Shown: piece after piece, positions 18,910 to 26,371 of the stretch
Numbering within the stretch: position 1 is the stretch's first letter
Layout of the letters: each line of letters opens with the position of its first letter
NCBI GenBank assembly: GCA_023441055.1
Contig: JAEZQY010000035.1
Coordinates: 1 to 57,787 of the forward strand
DNA: 57,787 bases
Direction of reading: 5' to 3'
DNA from: Bacillota bacterium
GTDB lineage: Bacteria; Bacillota; Bacilli; Paenibacillales; UBA4045
Position numbers and translations under genes: made by a program
The notes under the pieces: generated by a model
Told to the model about the DNA's origin: nothing
Databases searched by the model: none
The model's input: the letters and a program-made list of their open reading frames with translations, nothing else

Positions 18910-19782
18910 ATGAAGCAAGGCTTCGGCAGTCGAATATTCGATCAGTTTAATCATGCCATACTGCTATTATTCGCACTATGTACACTGCTTCCGTTCATCC
19001 ATGTGTTCGCAGGATCATTCACTTCGATTGAAGAGTATGTCCAGAAACGGTTTATTCTGTTCCCGACAGATTGGTCGCTGAGCGCTTATCGCGTCATCTT
19101 CTCTACGAATGTTATATTCCGAAGTCTGTTCAATTCGCTATTCATTACGGTAGCGGGCACAGCGATCAGCATGCTGTTATCCATTCTTATGGCTTATGGT
19201 GTCTCCAAGAAGGACCTGGTTGGACGCAGGATGATCATGTTCATGGTTGTATTCACCTTGATGTTCAGCGGCGGCTTAATCCCTACCTTCCTGGTCGTTC
19301 GCTCCTTGCATATGCTGGACACTTACTGGGCCATGCTGATACCGTCCGCCATTAGCGCATTCAATCTCATCATCCTGAAGAACTTCTTCCAGAACGTCCC
19401 AGAGGGGATTGAGGAATCAGCCAAGATGGATGGCGCGTCGGATTTCGGCATTCTATTCCGAATCATTATCCCGCTATCGATGCCTGCCATTGCTACAATC
19501 TCATTATTCTATGGCGTATCCTATTGGAATTTATTCTATCAGGCGCTTATCTATATCAATGATTCCGATAAGTGGCCGATCCAGGTGCTGCTCAGACAGA
19601 TCATACTCATCTCCAGCGGATTGCAGGGAGGCAACGATGTAGATGCAGATCTTGTCCGACCGCCGGAACAGACCATCAAGATGGCCGTTATCGTTGTGGC
19701 CACGGTACCTATATTGTTCGTCTATCCGTTTATTCAGAAGTACTTCGCCAAGGGTGTTCTATTAGGTTCGGTCAAAGGATAG
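18910..19782 (+). CDS. Sugar ABC transporter permease (YtcP/LplC type)
   Basis: 290 residues, six predicted membrane segments, GAGGAGG ribosome site before ATG 18910. 'TLLPFIHVFAGSFTSIEEY' near the N-terminus and the EAA loop 'EESAKMDGASDFGILFRIIIPLSMP' are typical of the second (MalG-like) permease of LplABC-type systems. The C-terminus 'YPFIQKYFAKGVLLGSVKG' is the standard ending of this family. Partner of the upstream permease, 15 bp apart. Confidence 0.93.
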   Translation: MKQGFGSRIFDQFNHAILLLFALCTLLPFIHVFAGSFTSIEEYVQKRFILFPTDWSLSAYRVIFSTNVIFRSLFNSLFITVAGTAISMLLSILMAYGVSKKDLVGRRMIMFMVVFTLMFSGGLIPTFLVVRSLHMLDTYWAMLIPSAISAFNLIILKNFFQNVPEGIEESAKMDGASDFGILFRIIIPLSMPAIATISLFYGVSYWNLFYQALIYINDSDKWPIQVLLRQIILISSGLQGGNDVDADLVRPPEQTIKMAVIVVATVPILFVYPFIQKYFAKGVLLGSVKG

Positions 19783-19846
19783 TGAGAGCTGGTATCATCA
19801 GCTGTCTCAATCTTTGATATAATCAAAAAAATGGAGGGTCTTAAAC

Positions 19847-21403
19847 ATGAACATGAAGTTCTCTCGCAAGACAATCGTCCTCATGATGCTTCTAAGCCTG
19901 ATTGTCATTCTCACAGTCGGGTGCTCGAGCTCGAAGGTGGAAGAGCCGGTACCTGCTGCTTCCTCCACTCCGGAGAAGACGACACAGCCTGCTGCGCAAC
20001 CCGTTCCTGACGTGGAGCAGCCGCCGCTCGAGTTAACGTGGATGGCCATCTTATATGCGCCTTCACCACCTTCGGATGTCGTGCTGAGCAAGATTGAGGA
20101 AGCAACGAATACGAAGCTCGATATTACTTGGGTGCCTGACGCAGTGAAGGAAGATAAGATCAATATGGCACTAGCTTCGAACACGCTTACTAAGATTGTC
20201 ACCATCCAAGATATTAAGAACTCCGCCTATCTGAACGCGGCTAGAGCAGGCATGTTCTGGGAGCTCGGGCCGTACTTCCAGGAGTTCCCTAATCTTAGCA
20301 AGATGAATGAAACGATCGCGCAGAACACGGCAATTGATGGTAAGAATTATGGTGTGCCGCGTCAGAATCCATTGTCCAGGCAAGGGATCATTATTCGCCA
20401 GGATTGGTTGGAGAATGTAGGACTTAACCAGCCGACAACACTCGATGAGCTGTATCAGGTTCTTAAAGCGTTCAAGGAGAATGACCCGGATCAGAACCAG
20501 AAGCATGACACCTTCGGCATCTCTGATCGAAGTGACTTGAAGTATGGCTTATTCAAAACGATCGCGTCTTACCACGGTACCCCGAACGATTGGGGTGTCA
20601 AGGACGGCCAATTGGTGCCTGAGTTTATGTTCGACGAGTATATCGATACGATGAAGTATGTGAAGCGGCTGTATGACGAGAAATTAATGAATGATGACTT
20701 CGCAGTGACGAGCAAGCAGCAGCAATGGGACTTCTTCACAACGGGTCAGTCCGGTGTATACATCGGTAATATGGATGACTCCGCGAACTTGAATAATGCC
20801 TTATTGAAAATAGAGCCGAATGCGAAGATTGATTTGATTAATCGCATTAACGGGCCTGACGGCAAGCCGCATGTCTGGTCGCAAGCGGGTCATAATGGCG
20901 TGTATGTTATCCCGAAATCTGAAGTGAAGACGGAAGAGGAATTAAGACGCATCCTGGCCTTCTTCGACAAGCTGGCTGAACCCGACGTTTTCCGGTTCAC
21001 CCATCTGGGTATTGAGGATGTACACTATAAAGTAATCGATGGGCAATTCTTCGAGCTGATTGCTGAGGCTGACACCGTTCGTGATGTTGATGTACGTCCT
21101 CTAGCCTCGCTGCAAGCCTTGTTGCCAGAGGCGTTGAAGCCGGCCAATGATCCGCTGCGCGAGAAAAATATAAAGTTGAATGAAGACAATGTCAACTTTA
21201 TTGTTCCGAGCCCGGTTGAAGCATTGGAATCAGCGACATTCAGCGAGAGAGGGAATGAGCTGAGGAAAATTATCGATGATGCCACGGTTAAGTTTATATT
21301 AGGTCAGATTGATGAGAATGGATTCCAACAGGAAGTTGAGAAGTGGAGAAAGCAAGGCGGCGATCAAGTAACGGCAGAATACAACGCTGCATTTGCCAAG
21401 TAA
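19847..21403 (+). CDS. Lipoprotein sugar-binding protein of ABC importer (LplA type)
   Basis: 518 residues. Lipoprotein signal peptide with lipobox 'LTVGC' (Cys about residue 26), then a Ser/Pro/Thr-rich linker and a family-1 solute-binding fold ('TLTKIVTIQDIKN', 'YGVPRQNPLSRQGIIIRQDWLENVGLNQPTTLDELY', 'DPDQNQKHDTFGI'). The latter two are standard in LplA/YtcQ proteins. It delivers a carbohydrate to the two permeases upstream. GGAGG ribosome site 8-10 nt before ATG 19847. Confidence 0.93.
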   Translation: MNMKFSRKTIVLMMLLSLIVILTVGCSSSKVEEPVPAASSTPEKTTQPAAQPVPDVEQPPLELTWMAILYAPSPPSDVVLSKIEEATNTKLDITWVPDAVKEDKINMALASNTLTKIVTIQDIKNSAYLNAARAGMFWELGPYFQEFPNLSKMNETIAQNTAIDGKNYGVPRQNPLSRQGIIIRQDWLENVGLNQPTTLDELYQVLKAFKENDPDQNQKHDTFGISDRSDLKYGLFKTIASYHGTPNDWGVKDGQLVPEFMFDEYIDTMKYVKRLYDEKLMNDDFAVTSKQQQWDFFTTGQSGVYIGNMDDSANLNNALLKIEPNAKIDLINRINGPDGKPHVWSQAGHNGVYVIPKSEVKTEEELRRILAFFDKLAEPDVFRFTHLGIEDVHYKVIDGQFFELIAEADTVRDVDVRPLASLQALLPEALKPANDPLREKNIKLNEDNVNFIVPSPVEALESATFSERGNELRKIIDDATVKFILGQIDENGFQQEVEKWRKQGGDQVTAEYNAAFAK

Positions 21404-21436
21404 TTAATCATTAAGTGGAAACTGGAGGAGTGGAGA

Positions 21437-22474
21437 ATGGGGATGTACAATCCAGATGCGTTCATCAATCGACTCTATGCGGATGGGGATGCTACACAGG
21501 CATTGGCCTTCCATAAGATTGGAGCGGGTGATTGGAAGTCGTGGAGAAGCGAGCTGAAGGAGCAATTCAAGGTATCGCTTGGCGGACTGAACGATATGAG
21601 CGATACGCCGCAGCCGCGCATACTTAGTAGAACGGAGTATGCGGATTATTCGCTGGAGCAGATTGAAATCACGACTGCGGAATCGCTCTGCATGCCCATG
21701 TATCTGCTCCTCCCGCGAGGCAGGCAGGGAAAGGTTCCGGTTGTTATCGGCTGCCACGGACATGGCTATGGGTATAATGCGGCGCTAGGTCTGCTGCCTG
21801 ATGGACAAGAGATCGGCGATGCGTTCAGCGATCATAGGAAATTTGCGATCTCATTAGTCAAGCGGGGGTTTGCTGTACTGGTCCCGGAGCTGCTCGGCTT
21901 TGGACAGCGCAAGCTGAAGGATGAAGTGATTGTGAACAGCCATACGAATTCCTGCTTCTCCATTGGCGTCTTCCTGCTGACATTGGGCAAGACGATGGCG
22001 GGCATGCGTATACAAGAGACGATGAAGGCGATTGATTACGTCAGCACTCGCGAGGAGATCGACCCGCAACGGATCGGGATCATGGGCTTATCCGGAGGCG
22101 GTCTAGTCGCCTCATTCACCTCTGCGCTAGATGAACGTATACAGGCTACTGTCGTCTGCTGCTATACGAATACGTTCCGTGCCAGCATTCTTAGCAGCAG
22201 ACATTGTATTGATAACTACATTCCAGGCATATTGCGCTATGCCGAGATGCCTGATCTGATTGGACTCATCGCCCCGAGGCCTCTATTCATAGAAGCGGGG
22301 AGTAACGACCCGCTCTTCCCTGCCTACGCGACCGAGCAGGCGATCGACGTCCTGCATGACGTGTACGCTGCGGCCGACGTCCCGGACAATCTGGATTATC
22401 ATATCTTCCCGGGTGTTCACGAGGTTTGGGGCGAGCGCGCCTATCCTTGGTTAGAACGACAATTGCTAGGGTGA
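21437..22474 (+). CDS. Alpha/beta hydrolase, dienelactone hydrolase/acetyl esterase type
   Basis: 345 residues, no signal peptide. Nucleophile elbow 'GIMGLSGGG' (GxSxG), oxyanion-hole-type 'CHGHGYG', an acidic residue in 'EAGSNDPLFPAY' and a C-terminal 'FPGVHEVWGERA' supply the Ser-Asp-His triad. The fold is that of dienelactone-hydrolase-like or acetyl-xylan-esterase-like enzymes. As the fourth gene of the importer operon (GGAGGAG ribosome site, 33-bp gap) it probably removes ester groups from the imported sugar in the cytoplasm. A second hydrolase of similar type (44576-45601) accompanies the other importer. Confidence 0.85.
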   Translation: MGMYNPDAFINRLYADGDATQALAFHKIGAGDWKSWRSELKEQFKVSLGGLNDMSDTPQPRILSRTEYADYSLEQIEITTAESLCMPMYLLLPRGRQGKVPVVIGCHGHGYGYNAALGLLPDGQEIGDAFSDHRKFAISLVKRGFAVLVPELLGFGQRKLKDEVIVNSHTNSCFSIGVFLLTLGKTMAGMRIQETMKAIDYVSTREEIDPQRIGIMGLSGGGLVASFTSALDERIQATVVCCYTNTFRASILSSRHCIDNYIPGILRYAEMPDLIGLIAPRPLFIEAGSNDPLFPAYATEQAIDVLHDVYAAADVPDNLDYHIFPGVHEVWGERAYPWLERQLLG

Positions 22475-22485
22475 TTCGAGCAGGT

Positions 22486-23286
22486 CTATAGCTGCAAGGT
22501 ACAGCTGATCGGATAATGATCCGATGGGTATCGACCTTCTACGCGGTCACGTATGATTGCTGCAGAGACGATGGAGATGTCACTGCTTACGAATAGGTAA
22601 TCGATCGGATCACCCTCGATGCCGCCTTCGAATTCGTGGAAGGTTCGGCCAATCGGCTGTGAGTTGTTCGCGATATGATCATATGCACTGATCAGATGAA
22701 TGGAACCATTGCTCAAGCTGACGCTTGATAAGTAGTCAAGCGGTGCTGTATTCGGCTCTGTATTGAAATCTCCCATAATGATGAATGGCAGTCCGTCCTG
22801 CTCATGATGACGAACGATTGTGCGCCAAGCCAGCTTGATACCCTCAAGTCTGGCTTGTTCGCTTTTATGGTCGAGGTGCAGATTGTACACGCGCCATTGC
22901 CTCTTATCGTCTGCTGCGCTGGCATATTGAGCCCATGTGCAAATTCGCGGGTAGCTCGCTCCCCATCCGATGCTGCCTGGCTCATTCGGCGATTCAGACA
23001 GCCAGAAGGTGCCATGCTCGAGCAGCTTTATATCAGCTGTCGAATGGAACAGCGCGCAGTGCTCATTCGATCGAGAAGAGTGTCGAGGCTGTCCTACCCA
23101 GGCGTAATCAGGGAGCAGGTCCTGTAATTGCTCTACCATATGGCTTAAGCCTTCCTGTGTACCCAGGATGCCGGGTTTGGCTTGTCGAATGGTGTGAACC
23201 AATGCTTCCTTCCTATACGGCCACGCGTTGTCCTTGTCCTGGGTTGTGTCTGTTCGCAGATTAAAGCTCATTACATTTAGCAGCAT
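22486..23286 (-). CDS. Endonuclease/exonuclease/phosphatase-family protein
   Basis: 266 residues. Metal-dependent phosphohydrolase fold: 'VMSFNLRTD' (Asn metal ligand), 'GTQEGL' (Glu), 'IIMGDFNTEPNTA' (Asp/Asn) and C-terminal 'GRYPSDHYPISCTL' (Asp-His). No signal peptide. The family covers nucleases, sphingomyelinases and inositol-phosphate or sugar-phosphate phosphatases; genes of this type are often found beside sugar operons, and a phosphodiesterase or phosphatase on a small substrate is as likely as a nuclease. Start ATG 23286 has GAGGTG 7 nt upstream on the minus strand. Convergent with the esterase gene, 11 bp apart. Confidence 0.85.
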   Translation of the reverse strand: MLLNVMSFNLRTDTTQDKDNAWPYRKEALVHTIRQAKPGILGTQEGLSHMVEQLQDLLPDYAWVGQPRHSSRSNEHCALFHSTADIKLLEHGTFWLSESPNEPGSIGWGASYPRICTWAQYASAADDKRQWRVYNLHLDHKSEQARLEGIKLAWRTIVRHHEQDGLPFIIMGDFNTEPNTAPLDYLSSVSLSNGSIHLISAYDHIANNSQPIGRTFHEFEGGIEGDPIDYLFVSSDISIVSAAIIRDRVEGRYPSDHYPISCTLQL

Positions 23287-23601
23287 GGCTTACACCTCGT
23301 TTTGATATTGTGTAGTTGACTATGTTGATCGATTAGCAGTGCAAGCGATCCTCTTAGATATACAGTTGATTATAGTCATTAGCACTTATTTTTCAAGCTA
23401 TTTCATAAGTTCGCGAATGCCGCGCGCTGACGTCGAAAGTGCTTGACAAAATTTGCGGATTGACCGAACATAAACTCAGATACGGCTTGATCTCTTGAAG
23501 TAACAACAAAATACAAATGGCTGATGCATGTGCGTCCCTGCCCAGGGACGCACATTGTTATAAGTAAATCAGCTCTAATGACAATGATGAGGTGTTAGTG
23601 A
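23287..23601. other. Intergenic region with a perfect 28-bp palindrome
   Basis: 315 bp between divergent genes. It holds the minus-strand promoter above and a TTGACA at 23443 facing right without a good -10. At 23528-23555 is a perfect inverted repeat with arms ATGTGCGTCCCTG and CAGGGACGCACAT around CC, about 46 bp before the glycosidase start. The palindrome lacks a T-run, so it may be an operator or mRNA hairpin rather than a terminator. No coding sequence seen. Confidence 0.6.
23369..23396 (-). promoter_or_regulatory. Predicted sigma-A promoter of the EEP-family gene
   Basis: On the minus strand TTGAAA (23391-23396), 16-bp spacer, TATAAT (23369-23374). The decamer AGTTGAYTAT occurs at 23364-23373, overlapping the -10, and again at 23314-23323, 50 bp downstream in the transcribed leader; the second copy also contains part of TAGTTGACTA, a near-palindrome. 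These could be paired operators. Confidence 0.6.
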
Positions 23602-26298
23602 ATGAAGGAGCTCGAGCATACGCATGATCTTCGGCTTCCTGACTGGGGGCCGTATACCAAGAAGTACATCGGAATTTCTCATATTGCGGATCGCGAGCGC
23701 GGACTGCGCTATGATCTGAGTGTGTTCCCGGGCTTATACAGGAGGAAGGTGGATGTCCCCAGCGTCACATGGGAATCGGGCTATCATCCATGGAAGGCTG
23801 CGCCAGACTTGTCCAGCTATACCTTCCGTCATGAGCTGGAATGGCAGGACCAGGTGTATGCGGATATTACGTATTCTACGATCTCAGAGATGGCAAGGGG
23901 CATCCGCTGTGAGCTGGTTAATCACACGGCCGAGCCTCAGAATCTGGTTCTCCACATGATGTCTTCTCTGCATTATCCACAGGTAGCTGGACATGGTGCT
24001 ACGCTGGAGGTCTGCGCGCCGAAGCTGCCAGATGGAGCGGTATGGAAGGATGCATTGGACTATGATGATCTGCAGTTCTCGCAGCCGCGTCCTAGTGATC
24101 ATCTCGTGTATGATGGCTGGCATCGCGGGGAGATCAGAGGTCAGCATTATGTAGGAGGTTCAGGACTTGGCCGGGGGTTCGGTGCGCAAGCCGGTGATCA
24201 TGCGACGTATACAATCGCGCTCGATCGCGTCTATGAGGCTGCCCGGTTGGTGATTCGCTATCGAATGGATAAGGCCGCGACAACTAAGCTGCGATTTACA
24301 GGAGATGCCTTTGATGAGATGGCTAGCTTCGTAGGAACGGGCGAGCTGCATGAGATGACGATTAGCATCGGAGGGATCGGAGCGGATCGCTTCAGCTTCG
24401 CAATCCAAGCAGCGGGCGGATCTGAGATCGAGCTGGATGGGTTTGTCCTAGTCGAGCAAGACATGCTGCAGCAAGTCCGCTTCGAGCCGATAGCGAATGC
24501 GATTGCTCCGCAATGGATAGAAGGGCCTGTCCCGGGCAGTATGATTCTGAAATATGACGCTTGCGAGCATTATTATGGCTTGCGCTGGGAGTATGAACAG
24601 TACGAAATTCGGGCGTTCCACACATCGGAATTAGATCGATTCATGCGGCATTATGTGCATGATCATGTGAAGAATGACCTGCATGGGGACGGCGAGGGGC
24701 ATTATACGAATGTATTCCTGCGTCCGATTCTATTATCGCCGCAATCGCAGGTAACGATTACAGGGATGGTGTGCGCAGGCGCTCTGCATGAGATCGAATC
24801 CATGCTGCTTGCATACCTGCCTGATCCTGATTCGGCCTCTGGTGGGCTGAGTCCCGCGCGTGATGATGATCATCCTGCAGGAGCGGATTATCAGCTGGGT
24901 CAGCAATTGTTAGCGGCTACGCTCTTGACGAATGTTGTATACCCGGTCTATACCAAGCGCAGCTATATCAGGCATTACACGCCAGGCCGCTGGTGGGATT
25001 CGCTGTATACCTGGGATTCCGGATTCATCGGGTTAGGGCTGCTGGAGCTGGATGCTAATCGCGCGGTCGACTGTCTGAATGCCTATATGACAGAACCTGG
25101 CGACGAGCACGCCGCCTTCATTCATCATGGCAGTATGGTGCCGGTCCAGCATTATCTGTTCCTGGAGCTGTGGAATCGATCCCAATCGGAGGAGCAGCTG
25201 CATTATTTCTACCCTAGACTCAGGCAGTACTATCTCTTCTTCGCTGGACATGCAGAGGGCTCAACAACGGGGAAGCTGCGCTCACAGTTATTGAAGACCT
25301 GGGATTACTTCTATAACTCGGGCGGCTGGGATGATTATCCGCCTCAGGTGCATGTGCACCGCCATCAGCTGCAGGAGCAGATAGCCCCTGTGATCACGAC
25401 GAGTCAGGCGATCCGGATCGCCAAGATTCTGAGGATGGCAGCGGCGGGGATAGGGGGCCTGGAGGAGGATATCCGCGGCTATGACGCTGACATTGCGCGG
25501 TTCAGTCATGCCTTGGAGCAGGCATGGGATGAAGCATCCGGCTATTACGGCTATGTCGTGCATGATGAGCGGGGAGAAGCTGTCGGTCTGCTTAGACATG
25601 AGAGCGGAGAGAATTATAATCGAGGACTTGATGGCCTGTATCCGCTAGTCGCGGGTGTGCTGCCCAGCGATCGATTCCCGCGGATTATGCGGCAGCTGAC
25701 CGATCCGCGGCATATCTGGAGCCCGATTGGCCTATCCACCGTAGATCAGAGCGCGCCTTACTTTTCCCGCGAGGGCTATTGGAATGGCGCAGTCTGGATG
25801 CCGCATCAATGGTTCTTCTGGAAGACGATGCTCGATTATGGACAAGCTGACTTCGCCTGGCAGATCGCGCACACGGCGCTGGAGCTGTGGAGGCGGGAGA
25901 CAGCATTGACCTATCATTGCTTCGAGCATTTCCTCGTGGAGACAGGCAGGGGCGCGGGCTGGCATCAATTCGGCGGATTGTCCTCTCCTGTTCTGAACTG
26001 GTATGCGGCGTATTATCGGCCGGGGATCATTAATGCCGGCTTCGATGTATGGATCAGTCAGGCTGAGTTCTCTGCGGATAAGGATGAATTGAAGCTGGCG
26101 TTCCTACATACGGGCGCCAGCGGAGCTGATGAGGCGGATGTGTTCACCATCCTGGTCTGTATGCGTCCCGGAGATTACCGCGTTACCTGCAACGAGACAG
26201 AGGTGCACGTCCAGGAGCGAATGAAGGGTACGCTGGAGCTTCAACTGAAACGAGGACAGTCTGCGTATCAGGTCAGAATTCAGCCAGTGGGAGGATGA
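23602..26298 (+). CDS. Large (alpha/alpha)6-barrel glycosidase-like protein with carbohydrate-binding insert
   Basis: 898 residues, no signal peptide, so cytoplasmic as written. The N-terminal ~330 residues form beta-sandwich modules; part of it ('GDHATYTIALDRVYEAARLVIRYR') looks like a CBM6/CBM35-type module. The C-terminal ~450 residues resemble the catalytic barrel of GH63/GH37/mannosylglycerate-hydrolase-type enzymes: 'WWDSLYTWDSGFIGLGLLEL', 'KTWDYFYNSGGWDDYPPQ', 'NYNRGLDGLYPLVAGVLP' and 'YWNGAVWMPHQWFFWKT'. Candidate acids are Asp in 'TWDSGF' and Glu in 'TYHCFEHFLVETG'. Probably hydrolyses an alpha-linked oligosaccharide; substrate unknown. The GGTGTTAGTGA stretch before ATG 23602 gives a modest ribosome site. 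Confidence 0.75.
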   Translation: MKELEHTHDLRLPDWGPYTKKYIGISHIADRERGLRYDLSVFPGLYRRKVDVPSVTWESGYHPWKAAPDLSSYTFRHELEWQDQVYADITYSTISEMARGIRCELVNHTAEPQNLVLHMMSSLHYPQVAGHGATLEVCAPKLPDGAVWKDALDYDDLQFSQPRPSDHLVYDGWHRGEIRGQHYVGGSGLGRGFGAQAGDHATYTIALDRVYEAARLVIRYRMDKAATTKLRFTGDAFDEMASFVGTGELHEMTISIGGIGADRFSFAIQAAGGSEIELDGFVLVEQDMLQQVRFEPIANAIAPQWIEGPVPGSMILKYDACEHYYGLRWEYEQYEIRAFHTSELDRFMRHYVHDHVKNDLHGDGEGHYTNVFLRPILLSPQSQVTITGMVCAGALHEIESMLLAYLPDPDSASGGLSPARDDDHPAGADYQLGQQLLAATLLTNVVYPVYTKRSYIRHYTPGRWWDSLYTWDSGFIGLGLLELDANRAVDCLNAYMTEPGDEHAAFIHHGSMVPVQHYLFLELWNRSQSEEQLHYFYPRLRQYYLFFAGHAEGSTTGKLRSQLLKTWDYFYNSGGWDDYPPQVHVHRHQLQEQIAPVITTSQAIRIAKILRMAAAGIGGLEEDIRGYDADIARFSHALEQAWDEASGYYGYVVHDERGEAVGLLRHESGENYNRGLDGLYPLVAGVLPSDRFPRIMRQLTDPRHIWSPIGLSTVDQSAPYFSREGYWNGAVWMPHQWFFWKTMLDYGQADFAWQIAHTALELWRRETALTYHCFEHFLVETGRGAGWHQFGGLSSPVLNWYAAYYRPGIINAGFDVWISQAEFSADKDELKLAFLHTGASGADEADVFTILVCMRPGDYRVTCNETEVHVQERMKGTLELQLKRGQSAYQVRIQPVGG

Positions 26299-26371
26299 CT
26301 TACTTGTAACTTTTCCCTGTGTCATACGTCTAAAGGTTATTGAAGAATTTGGATGGGGTGAAAGCGGCATC

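Noticed and set aside
22486..23286. Reading the EEP-family gene as a DNA-repair or restriction nuclease or defence gene
   Set aside because: No restriction, methylase or defence partner nearby; the family equally includes sugar-phosphate and lipid phosphodiesterases, and the context is sugar metabolism.
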